Assembly (NCBI GenBank): GCA_028377625.1
Contig: JAONKT010000005.1
Span: 1 to 37,101, forward strand
Length of the DNA stretch: 37,101 bases
Direction: 5' to 3'
Origin: Candidatus Nitrosopumilus sp.
Lineage (GTDB): Archaea > Thermoproteota > Nitrososphaeria > Nitrososphaerales > Nitrosopumilaceae
This document shows positions 8,407-15,511 of this stretch, in pieces; positions within the stretch are counted from its first letter, which is position 1; each line of letters opens with the position of its first letter. Made by a program: the position numbers and the translations under genes. Below the pieces are notes generated by a model, which saw only the letters and a program-made list of their open reading frames with translations, ran no database searches and had not been told where the DNA came from.

Positions 8407-10314
8407 ATGGAAAAATTTTCAATTAAAGATGCAGGTGTTAAAGTAGGCTTAGAAATCCATCAACAGCTTGAAACTAATAAGAAATTATTTTGTAATTGTG
8501 CTCCTGTTGAATTAGATAATTATTCAATTAAATTTCAACGAAAATTAAGAGCTTCTAAAAGTGAATTAGGGGAATTTGATCCTGCTGCATTATTTGAAAG
8601 TACAAAATCAAAAACTATAATGTATTATGCAAATGAAGAAAATAGTTGTTTAGTTGAACAAGATGAAGAACCACCTCACGAATTAGATGAAGATGCAAGA
8701 AAGATTGCATTAGTTATTGCTGCTGCCCTAAAGTCAAATATTTTTAGTGAAATTTATCCTATGAGAAAAACTGTAATTGATGGTTCCAATACAACTGGAT
8801 TTCAACGTACAATGTTAATTTCACAAGGTGGATTTTATAATGTTGGAGAAACAAAAATTGGAATACAATCAATTTGTTTAGAAGAAGATGCAGCAAAAAT
8901 TTTAGGAGAGGAAGGTAGTGTTAGAAAATTTGGATTAGAACGTTTAGGTGTACCGCTAGTTGAAATTGCAACAGATCCTTTCGAAGTAGATTCAGCAGAA
9001 ATTAAAGAAATTGCATTATCTTTAGGACGAATTTTGAGAAGTACAAAAAAAGTAAAACGAGGATTGGGATCAATTCGACAAGATGTTAATGTATCAATTA
9101 AAGATGGAAATGGAGTTGTAATTGAAGTTAAGGGAGTACAACAACTAGATCAATTAGAAAAAGTTGTAGAATATGAAGCAAAAAGACAACATGGACTATT
9201 AAAAATTTCAAAAAAAATACAAGAAAATAATTGGTTATTTAATGATCAAAATAAAAAAGATATTACCGAATTATTTACAAAATGTAATTCAAAAATTATT
9301 CAAAATGCATTAAAGAAAAATCAGAAAATAATAGCAGTTTCCTTTAAAAACATGGCAGGAATATTTGGATATTCTCCTTATGAGGGAATTAGGCTGGGGA
9401 AAGAAGTAGCTGAATTAGTAAGATTTTTTGGAATTGGTGGAGTATTTCATTCAGATGAATTACCAAACTATGGTATTGAAGAATCAGATATAGAAGAATT
9501 AAAGAAATTTTTACAAAGTAATGAAAATGATGCATTTTTAATTTTAGCATCTCCTGAAGAAAAAATTCACATAGTGATTGATCAAATTATTTTAAGAATA
9601 GAACATATCAAAAATCATGGTATCCCAATTGATACAAGATTAGCTACTCAATCTGGTGAAACAAAATTTCTTAGACCAAGACCAGGGGCTGCACGAATGT
9701 ATCCAGAAACAGATATTCCTCTAATAATAATTGGTAAAGATGACTTAATAGATGCAGAAAAAAATATTCCAAAACTATGGGATGAGTCAATTAAAGAAAT
9801 AGAAACTAAGTATAAAATAAATTCACAACTTGCAGAACAAATTTTTGATTCTAAATATATTGAATTATTTGAAAATATAGTTGAAAAAATTAAAACAAAT
9901 CCAACATTTGTTGCATCCATTCTTTGTTCAACAATTACAAATTTAGAAAGAAAAGGATTGGATTCAAATTTATTAAAAAATGAAAATATTTTCAAATTAT
10001 TTGAATTATTAGAAAGAGGCGAAATTGCAAAAGAATCAATTGAGATAATATTTGAAAACATAATGTCAAAAAAATCAAAAAGTGTAGAAGAAGCTATGAA
10101 AAACACTTCAATTGAATCCATTAATGAAGGAGATTTAGATAAAATTATCAAAGATATAGTAGATAAAAATCAAGAAATTATTAAAAATCAAAAAGAGAGA
10201 GCAATGGGACCATTGATGGGTATTGCAATGAAAGAATTAAGAGGCAAAGTTTCAGGTGAAATAATTAACAAACTTCTTTTACAAAATATTAAAAAAGAAT
10301 TAGAAAATAATTAA
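8407..10314 (+). CDS. gatE: Glutamyl-tRNA(Gln) amidotransferase subunit E
   Basis: GatB-like kinase/amidotransferase subunit that phosphorylates the Glu side chain on Glu-tRNA(Gln) and amidates it with ammonia from GatD. Seen: the GatB-type N-terminus with GLEIHQQLETNKKLFCNC; the cradle-domain signature INV-type segment RQDVNVSIKDG; a central GAD-type insertion (about 280-400) that separates GatE from bacterial GatB; RPGAARMYPETDIP; and a helical tail with the YqeY-like ending GPLMGIAMKELRGKV. Length is 635 aa from ATG 8407. It is translationally coupled to gatD. Together with GatD it shows that glutaminyl-tRNA is made by the indirect route here. Confidence 0.96.
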   Translation: MEKFSIKDAGVKVGLEIHQQLETNKKLFCNCAPVELDNYSIKFQRKLRASKSELGEFDPAALFESTKSKTIMYYANEENSCLVEQDEEPPHELDEDARKIALVIAAALKSNIFSEIYPMRKTVIDGSNTTGFQRTMLISQGGFYNVGETKIGIQSICLEEDAAKILGEEGSVRKFGLERLGVPLVEIATDPFEVDSAEIKEIALSLGRILRSTKKVKRGLGSIRQDVNVSIKDGNGVVIEVKGVQQLDQLEKVVEYEAKRQHGLLKISKKIQENNWLFNDQNKKDITELFTKCNSKIIQNALKKNQKIIAVSFKNMAGIFGYSPYEGIRLGKEVAELVRFFGIGGVFHSDELPNYGIEESDIEELKKFLQSNENDAFLILASPEEKIHIVIDQIILRIEHIKNHGIPIDTRLATQSGETKFLRPRPGAARMYPETDIPLIIIGKDDLIDAEKNIPKLWDESIKEIETKYKINSQLAEQIFDSKYIELFENIVEKIKTNPTFVASILCSTITNLERKGLDSNLLKNENIFKLFELLERGEIAKESIEIIFENIMSKKSKSVEEAMKNTSIESINEGDLDKIIKDIVDKNQEIIKNQKERAMGPLMGIAMKELRGKVSGEIINKLLLQNIKKELENN

Positions 10315-10333
10315 TTAAAGCATAGATTATTTT

Positions 10334-11530
10334 CTAGATTGTAAACCATCCAGATTTTACATATGATAAAGCGATATTGAGACCAAATAGAATAAACGTA
10401 AATGCGTAAATTGCCCACATTATAGTTTTAACTGCTTTATCTGAAAATCTTTTATCGATAATAATATGAATAAATTTTCCACCATCTAAGATTGGTAATG
10501 GCAGCATGTTGATTATGCCTATAAAAAATGAAATCATCCATAACCATAACAAGAACATTGAAACAGTTGGATCATTCCATTCGATGAAATTCATTACAGG
10601 TGTATATGCAAATGAATTATCTCGCATAATTCCAATTAATCCTCTTTCAGGATCATCTGGTGCTGGCATTACTGTTAATCCAAAGTCTAATGGTTGACCA
10701 TCTCTAAGTACAGATACAGTAGCTACATCACCTGGACTTAAACTAGGAAAATCTGCTGGACTAATAATCGGTATACCGTTAATTGAAGTGATTATATCAT
10801 TTGCAAGTAACCCTGCTTGTTCAGCACCCGAATTTTCTATAATTGAAAGTATCAAAACACCTTCAGGTAATTCATAAAATATACTCAATAATGGCTCAGG
10901 CACTACCATTGCAAAAAATGGATTTGTTAATAGTATGACACCTAACACTAATGCAAATAATACATTTGAAGTTGCACCTGCTCCAATTACTCTTAGTTTT
11001 GAAATCTTTTTAGCTTTTTCAAATTCTTCTTCATCTGGTTCTACAAATCCTGCAAACATTGCGATAAAAATTGCAAAACCACCTGTTTTTATTTTAATTT
11101 TTTCAAGTGCAGCTACAATTCCATGTCCACCTTCATGCATTACAAGTACGATTGGAATTGAAAGTAAAAAGTACGTAATAGCTGGTGCTGAAGTTAAAGT
11201 AATTCCTGGAATTAGTACAGTTAATTCATTAAATTCTGATTGTGCAACAAAAAAGTTTGAAACATTATTTAGTAAAAACCAAAATGCAAAACCCATCATG
11301 ATAAAACCTGCAACTACACTAACATTTGCAAATACTGATACTGCCGCTTTTGTTCTTCCAAGAACTCGAATTAAAACATCATTGACACTTTTATTTTTGT
11401 AAACTAGGCTGTACGGTTTAATTTCAACACCATATTTTTCTAATTTTAGAGCTTTTGCGGTTATGAAAATAGCTACCCAAGCCATTAAGACGTAGATTAT
11501 CGCATTTTCAGTAATAAAATCAAGTTCCAA
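10334..11530 (-). CDS. Site-2 protease family membrane metalloprotease (M50) with PDZ domain
   Basis: Intramembrane zinc protease that cuts substrates within or near the membrane. Seen, numbered from the TTG at 11530: an N-terminal membrane helix, HEGGH at 132-136 (two zinc His and catalytic Glu) within a transmembrane segment, a PDZ-type domain about 215-285 (with AGLLANDIITSINGIPI), and the second motif NMLPLPILDGG with zinc-ligand Asp at about 349, followed by a last pair of membrane helices. Length 398 aa. The frame could extend to an ATG at 11635, but that would overlap the divergent cutA gene by 62 bases; TTG 11530, just before the first membrane helix, is preferred with moderate certainty. 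Substrate unknown; a membrane-bound regulator would be typical. Confidence 0.88.
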   Translation of the reverse strand: MELDFITENAIIYVLMAWVAIFITAKALKLEKYGVEIKPYSLVYKNKSVNDVLIRVLGRTKAAVSVFANVSVVAGFIMMGFAFWFLLNNVSNFFVAQSEFNELTVLIPGITLTSAPAITYFLLSIPIVLVMHEGGHGIVAALEKIKIKTGGFAIFIAMFAGFVEPDEEEFEKAKKISKLRVIGAGATSNVLFALVLGVILLTNPFFAMVVPEPLLSIFYELPEGVLILSIIENSGAEQAGLLANDIITSINGIPIISPADFPSLSPGDVATVSVLRDGQPLDFGLTVMPAPDDPERGLIGIMRDNSFAYTPVMNFIEWNDPTVSMFLLWLWMISFFIGIINMLPLPILDGGKFIHIIIDKRFSDKAVKTIMWAIYAFTFILFGLNIALSYVKSGWFTI

Positions 11531-11573
11531 ACTAATTGCTAATTTTTTAAAGTAGAGCCATTTATCGGTTACT

Positions 11574-11885
11574 ATGAAACCTGTCTTGATTATCTCTACA
11601 TATCCTAACAAAAAATCTATTTTAAAAATCGCCAATCAACTTGTCAAAACTAAGATAATAGGTTGTGTCAATATTTCAAAAATTGATTCAATTTATTCAT
11701 GGAATGGCAAAATTCAAAATTTACCAGAATATATTGCAATATTCAAAACTGTATCTAAAAATAAAACTAAACTCAAAAAAATAATTGCAGAAACTCATCC
11801 ATATGATGTTCCAGAAATAGCAGAAATTGATATTACTTCAATAAATAAATCATATTTGAATTGGTTAATTGAATCAACCAACTAA
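11574..11885 (+). CDS. cutA: CutA1-type divalent cation tolerance protein
   Basis: Small trimeric protein of the PII-like ferredoxin fold, 103 aa. Seen: the family start PVLIISTYPNKKSILKIA, the central GCVNIS strand, YSWNGKIQ, and the C-terminal HPYDVPEIAEIDI, which is the most conserved CutA stretch. Known: the family is widespread, binds copper and other cations in vitro, and its real role is unsettled. The ATG has a TTTTTTAAAG box about 24-26 bases upstream, suggesting a leaderless mRNA. Its TAA stop overlaps the stop of the convergent pelota gene in the four bases CTAA. Confidence 0.93.
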   Translation: MKPVLIISTYPNKKSILKIANQLVKTKIIGCVNISKIDSIYSWNGKIQNLPEYIAIFKTVSKNKTKLKKIIAETHPYDVPEIAEIDITSINKSYLNWLIESTN

Positions 11886-12925
11886 GTTTCTAGAGAATAT
11901 CGTAATAGAGAAACTATTCCACCAAGACCTGTAACTCTTAGTCCAATATCTGTAGATGAATCAACACTGTAAATTTTAACTCCTTTATTTTCAACATCAT
12001 TTAAAAAATTCATTATTTCTTGCTCATTATTGTCTTGAATTATTTTATCTGAAAATACTATTGATTCCACTGCACCCAATTGATTTGCATTCAAAGTTTC
12101 ACTATAACCCATTGTAAATTTTTTACTTTTTTTATTTGCAAGAATCATTATTTCATCAATTATTGCTGCAGCTTTTGATAATTTACTATCCGACATTATT
12201 TCATGCATTGTCTGAGATTTTGTAAATGTGTAAATCCCATCTTCTCCACCTGAATCAATCCCGTCAACAACTTGAATTTTATATTTTTGTGATTTTTGTA
12301 AGTGATTTGAAAATCTTTTTTTTGTTTCACCAGGACCAAAAATTACTATCATGTCACCCTCTTTGAAAATAGAAGTTATTGCTTGATGTACATGCTCAAA
12401 AAATTTTTCAATATTAAAACTAGTTTTGTACCTCTTTCCACCAGATCCTGAATAAATATTTGGCATAAATTCTAAATGGGTTCCTCTTAATCTCGCAATT
12501 CCACAATCTGCAGTATCAATTGCAATTAAAACAAAGCTTACTTGATTATTACTTGATTTCAAAAGTTTCTTTTCAACTGGTAACCATTTTTTCTTTGAAA
12601 TTGTTATTCCATCATTGAGTTGTAAAATAAATGAATGGTGTGAACCATGTGGTACTGATTCATTACTTGATTCAGAAATTATTCCACCAATTCTTAATTT
12701 ATCTAAAACTTCATCTAGTGAAATTTTTTCTACTGTTAATGCAATTCTAATTTTAATTCTTTCTCCTTTATCTGGTCTTGAATATTCTTTATCTTGTTTT
12801 AACACTCTTGTTGTATCCCCAATTACTTTGTCATTTTCTTTAATTATACGTCGTAAATTCAATAAATCTTCTGAGTCTTCTGGAATAACTGAAATTAAAT
12901 TTTCATCTATTGTCTTTGTAATCAT
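11882..12925 (-). CDS. pelA: mRNA surveillance protein Pelota (Dom34)
   Basis: eRF1-like factor that, with aEF1A (aABCE1 afterwards), rescues stalled ribosomes. Seen: 347 aa in three domains: an Sm-like N-terminal domain (about 1-130) starting with PEDSEDLLNLRRIIKENDKV; the central domain (about 131-255) with FVLIAIDTADCGIARLRG; and the C-terminal L7Ae-like domain with VESIVFSDKIIQ and the closing TGLGGIVSLLRY. The GGQ motif of true release factors is absent, as expected. ATG start. The stop is shared with cutA. Confidence 0.96.
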   Translation of the reverse strand: MITKTIDENLISVIPEDSEDLLNLRRIIKENDKVIGDTTRVLKQDKEYSRPDKGERIKIRIALTVEKISLDEVLDKLRIGGIISESSNESVPHGSHHSFILQLNDGITISKKKWLPVEKKLLKSSNNQVSFVLIAIDTADCGIARLRGTHLEFMPNIYSGSGGKRYKTSFNIEKFFEHVHQAITSIFKEGDMIVIFGPGETKKRFSNHLQKSQKYKIQVVDGIDSGGEDGIYTFTKSQTMHEIMSDSKLSKAAAIIDEIMILANKKSKKFTMGYSETLNANQLGAVESIVFSDKIIQDNNEQEIMNFLNDVENKGVKIYSVDSSTDIGLRVTGLGGIVSLLRYSLET

Positions 12926-12957
12926 GATATTGTTATAATTTACAAAAAGTAAAGTGT

Positions 12958-13374
12958 TTACTTTGTTGTTTCAGTAGTTTTTTCTTCTTGTGCTTTTTTC
13001 TTTAGATAATTTTCAACCCAATCCAAAGTAAGAACTCCGGATTCTGCTAAGTTTGTTAAAGAATTTGGAGAAGCTTCACCTGTTACTTTACCTTCCATTC
13101 TTCTTATTTGACGCCATTTTAGAGATGTGTTTCCACTTTTTGAATTATAAATAATTCCAAGAACATCTCTTGCGTTCATAAATGTAATATCTCTAATTTT
13201 TTTCAAAGTTACTTTATCTGCAGCTTCGACGTATATTGCACCCAAATTATCTTCTCTTTCTGCAAATACTTCTGCATCTTCCAAATAACTTCTTGGAGCG
13301 TATGATTTGCAAGTACTAGAGATGATAAATCTTCTAAAACTTTCTAATGTTGCTGGAGTGCTAATTGTGACCAT
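12958..13374 (-). CDS. Unrecognised 138-aa protein
   Basis: Soluble, charged 138-aa protein that I cannot assign to a family. A compact alpha/beta part (about 1-75, with YVEAADKVTLKKIRDITFMN) is followed by SGNTSLKWRQIRRMEGKV, a helical segment LTLDWVENYLKKKAQEEK and a Lys/Glu/Thr tail. No metal-binding or catalytic motif stands out. ATG start; CTTGATAAATGG on the coding strand is centred about 26 bases upstream and could be its TATA box. Transcribed in the same direction as pelota, 32 bases before it, so the two may share a transcript. The basic tail and a neighbour active on ribosomes make an RNA-related role possible, but this is guesswork. Confidence 0.8.
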   Translation of the reverse strand: MVTISTPATLESFRRFIISSTCKSYAPRSYLEDAEVFAEREDNLGAIYVEAADKVTLKKIRDITFMNARDVLGIIYNSKSGNTSLKWRQIRRMEGKVTGEASPNSLTNLAESGVLTLDWVENYLKKKAQEEKTTETTK

Positions 13375-13449
13375 TTTGCTTGACTAACTATTCGCCATTT
13401 ATCAAGCTTCTTGAAAGACTCAATAGTATAATCTTTAAAATTTGGCTTG

Positions 13450-13508
13450 CAGGCTGTGATGATCCCTATCCTTCTGACTAATGATGAGGATCTTGAGTTC
13501 TGAGCCTG
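13450..13508 (+). ncRNA. C/D box small RNA (2'-O-methylation guide)
   Basis: All four boxes are present in order: C box GTGATGA (13456-13462), D' box CTGA (13474-13477), C' box ATGATGA (13481-13487), D box CTGA (13500-13503). The ends pair (CAGGCT at 13450-13455 with AGCCTG at 13503-13508). The two guide stretches are 11 and 12 nt (13463-13473 and 13488-13499), and the C'-D' spacer is 3 nt, matching compact archaeal sRNAs that assemble with L7Ae, Nop5 and fibrillarin. By the N+5 rule the D' guide would target the fifth base of AAGGATAGGGA and the D guide the fifth base of AACTCAAGATCC. GTATAAT at about 13426-13432 is a plausible TATA box. Confidence 0.88.
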
Positions 13509-13545
13509 TCTTATGATTTTAATGCTTGATCTATATTGTTATGAT

Positions 13546-13965
13546 ATGAAATTCTTAACTGAGTACCTCAGTTTTCGTATTAAAAAACGTCGAGGATTTG
13601 TTAACATTACTCCTGATATTTCAAAATTAGTTTTAAAAAGTGAAATTCAGGAAGGTCTATGTCTTGTTAATGCAATGCATATCACTGCAAGTGTTTTCAT
13701 TAATGATAATGAAAGTGGATTGCATCATGATTATGAAAAATGGTTAGAAGAATTAGCACCACATGAACCAATTGAACAATATGAACATAATAATACCGGT
13801 GAAGATAATGCAGATGCTCATTTAAAGAGACAAATTATGGGAAGAGAAGTTGTCGTTGCAATTACAAATGGACAATTAGATTTTGGTCCATGGGAACAAA
13901 TCTTCTATGGTGAATTTGATGGTAAAAGATCAAAAAGAGTTTTAGTTAAAATTATTGGAGAATAA
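13546..13965 (+). CDS. YjbQ family protein (UPF0047)
   Basis: Homotrimeric 139-aa protein of the YjbQ/UPF0047 family. Seen: [11 protein letters not shown] near the start; [14 protein letters not shown], the conserved His-Thr/Ala-Ser stretch; [18 protein letters not shown] with the conserved His; and the C-terminal [18 protein letters not shown] and [10 protein letters not shown]. Some members have weak thiamine-phosphate synthase activity in vitro; the physiological role is not settled. The frame opens at 13513, but ATG 13546 matches the family N-terminus and clears the upstream C/D box sRNA, whose last stem base is 37 bases earlier. TGATTTTAATG about 27 bases upstream may be the promoter. 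Confidence 0.92.
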   Translation: MKFLTEYLSFRIKKRRGFVNITPDISKLVLKSEIQEGLCLVNAMHITASVFINDNESGLHHDYEKWLEELAPHEPIEQYEHNNTGEDNADAHLKRQIMGREVVVAITNGQLDFGPWEQIFYGEFDGKRSKRVLVKIIGE

Positions 13966-13969
13966 TATT

Positions 13970-14134
13970 TTATCCGAAATCTGCATCACGTTTTTGACTT
14001 TGTGATTCATTCTTTCTTGCAGCATCTCTAAATGCATCATCATGATTTTGAGGTCCGTGCTCACATTTTACACATGCAATTTTAAAACCATCTTCATTTT
14101 TAACATAAGTTTCGCATCCACAAAAACATGCCAT
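13970..14134 (-). CDS. 54-aa cysteine-rich putative metal-binding protein
   Basis: Complete ATG-to-TAA frame of 54 aa. The N-terminus carries a dense CFCGC cluster (Cys3, Cys5, Cys7), then a CVKC pair (Cys21, Cys24) followed by Glu-His. That gives five Cys plus His26, enough for a zinc-ribbon or metallothionein-like site. The second half is hydrophilic and helical (DDAFRDAARKNESQSQKRD). I know no named family. It starts 15 bases after the DtxR-type regulator on the same strand, which itself starts two bases after the TrmB-type regulator, so all three look like one operon. A metal-handling or sensing partner of the DtxR regulator is a reasonable inference, not shown. Confidence 0.72.
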   Translation of the reverse strand: MACFCGCETYVKNEDGFKIACVKCEHGPQNHDDAFRDAARKNESQSQKRDADFG

Positions 14135-14148
14135 GACTATTGTAATTT

Positions 14149-14625
14149 TTAATCTGATATATCTTTTGGGATATCTTTAATTTTTTTACAGCATTCGCCC
14201 ATTGGAATATCATGGTTATGTGGACTTTTTCTCGGATGACCTAACATTGTACATAATGCATCAGTAAATTGTTTATTCATATGATGTTCAATTCCACATA
14301 CCATTTCTTCATCAATTTCTACTTTTAATGCGCTATCCATTAGAACTTCTAATAATCTACTATTTCTCAACATACTAGCACCAATTTTTTCTCCTTCCTC
14401 TGTAAGATTTACACCTGCTTTGTTATACTCCACAAGATTTTTACCATTTAATTTTTTTAGCATTTGAACAACACTTGGTTGTCTAATATTGAGAATTTTT
14501 GCAATTGTACTAATTTTAACATCATCGCCTCTTTCCCTTATGTGCCAAATTGCTTTAAGATACATTTCAACATGTTCTGCTTCTGCAGTTCCAACAAATA
14601 GTTTTTCTTCCTTGCGTATATCCAT
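14149..14625 (-). CDS. DtxR/MntR-family metal-dependent regulator
   Basis: Metal-dependent transcription factor of 158 aa. Seen: N-terminal winged helix-turn-helix (about 10-75) with EMYLKAIWHIRERG and ISTIAKILNIRQPSVVQMLKKL; the dimerisation/metal part with EMVCGIEHHMNKQFTDAL, which carries the Cys/Glu/His pattern of the DtxR metal site; and a Cys-Cys and His-rich ending (HPRKSPHNHDIPMGECC). No SH3-like third domain, so it is MntR-like in layout. Which metal (Fe or Mn) is sensed cannot be told. It lies between the TrmB-type regulator (2-base gap) and the Cys-rich mini-protein. Confidence 0.9.
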   Translation of the reverse strand: MDIRKEEKLFVGTAEAEHVEMYLKAIWHIRERGDDVKISTIAKILNIRQPSVVQMLKKLNGKNLVEYNKAGVNLTEEGEKIGASMLRNSRLLEVLMDSALKVEIDEEMVCGIEHHMNKQFTDALCTMLGHPRKSPHNHDIPMGECCKKIKDIPKDISD

Positions 14626-14627
14626 GA

Positions 14628-15395
14628 CTATACCTTCTTTGAATCTTTTAATAAATATTCAAAATACTGACGTGCAAATCCTGCCAAACCTATATGATCT
14701 GCCCAAATTGCAATAATCTCTGAAGAATTTTCACCTGCAATTTCTGGACCTAGTAAAATTACAACATATCTTTTATCAGAAATTATTCCTCCTCCAAACA
14801 AACCTTTTTTGATTTTCACATCTGCAACTCTTTTAATTGCAGTTACTGATTCTTTATTTATTTTATCTGATGTAAGGATTGTAATTTTAACTCCTTTATC
14901 ATGCAATGCTCTTAATTTTGGTAATGCTTGCTTAACTAATTCTATACCAGCTTCTGGTAATGTGATCATTACTTCATCTCTACAACTATCTACCATTTCT
15001 AAAATTTTGGCAGTGATATTGACTGCTCCTGAAAGTACCCATATGTCTGGTCTTTCACTTGTTCCACTTTTTTCGTATAGTGGAACTAATTCATTTAAAA
15101 TAATATTTTGATTTTGTAAAAAATCACTTTCCATTTTTTGTTTTGTACTTTCTACTCCAGTAGATGGTGACTTTGCAAAATATTTTGTTGGTCTTGAATC
15201 ATCTGAGCCAATCCATCCTTTATCTTCTAATGAACCTAATACCTCATAGATTTTTGAGTATGGTACACCTGATTTTTGACTAAGATCAGATGCTGTCATT
15301 TCCCCTGATTTTAGTAATGCTGAAAATGTTTTGATTTCATAACTAGTAAGCCCAATTTTTTCTAGAGATTTTTTCGTCTTATCTGTAATGCTCAT
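14628..15395 (-). CDS. TrmB-family transcriptional regulator
   Basis: Archaeal regulator of the TrmB type, 255 aa from ATG 15395. Seen: an N-terminal winged helix (about 5-75) with LTSYEIKTFSALLKSGEMTASDLSQ and the recognition segment SGVPYSKIYEVLGSLEDKGWI; a helical linker; then a PLD-like effector domain (from about 110) with SGAVNITAKILEMVDSCRDEVMITLPEAG. The full sugar-binding TrmB C-terminal domain is not evident, so the ligand is unknown. The frame extends to GTG 15434, but a TATA box (GTTTAAATATC) sits about 27 bases before ATG 15395, which favours the ATG. The gene is divergent from the tes-like gene across 116 bases and heads a three-gene leftward set. Confidence 0.88.
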   Translation of the reverse strand: MSITDKTKKSLEKIGLTSYEIKTFSALLKSGEMTASDLSQKSGVPYSKIYEVLGSLEDKGWIGSDDSRPTKYFAKSPSTGVESTKQKMESDFLQNQNIILNELVPLYEKSGTSERPDIWVLSGAVNITAKILEMVDSCRDEVMITLPEAGIELVKQALPKLRALHDKGVKITILTSDKINKESVTAIKRVADVKIKKGLFGGGIISDKRYVVILLGPEIAGENSSEIIAIWADHIGLAGFARQYFEYLLKDSKKV

Positions 15396-15416
15396 GCGAT
15401 CTAGTCGATCAGTTTT

Positions 15417-15427
15417 GATATTTAAAC
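15417..15427 (-). promoter_or_regulatory. TATA box of the trmB-dtxR operon
   Basis: GTTTAAATATC on the minus strand is centred about 27 bases before ATG 15395. It would fall inside the coding region of the longer GTG-started frame, so it helps to decide the start. Confidence 0.55.
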
Positions 15428-15474
15428 CCGTCACGCCTGTTTCCTAAATTCCACACGGGGGCAAGTATGTAACA

Positions 15475-15484
15475 GATTATATAC
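15475..15484 (+). promoter_or_regulatory. TATA box of the tes-like gene
   Basis: GATTATATAC is centred about 32 bases before ATG 15512, predicting a start near 15505 and a leader of only a few bases. The space between this and the divergent TATA box (about 47 bases, including the G-rich CACGGGGGCAAG) is where a shared regulator could bind. Confidence 0.6.
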
Positions 15485-15511
15485 TGTTTTTTGAAAACTG
15501 ATAATACAGTC

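Noticed and set aside
9648-10151. 167-aa open frame antisense to gatE
   Set aside because: Ser/Phe/Ile-rich composition typical of the reverse of an AT-rich coding region; gatE is clearly real here.
10935-11402. 155-aa open frame antisense to the M50 protease gene
   Set aside because: Shadow of the protease gene; no promoter or recognisable motif.
11531-11635. N-terminal extension of the M50 protease to ATG 11635
   Set aside because: It would overlap cutA by 62 bases and place the cutA promoter inside the coding region; the first membrane helix follows the TTG at 11530 closely. Not fully excluded.
12615-12938. 107-aa open frame antisense to pelota
   Set aside because: Shadow frame of pelota; no independent support.
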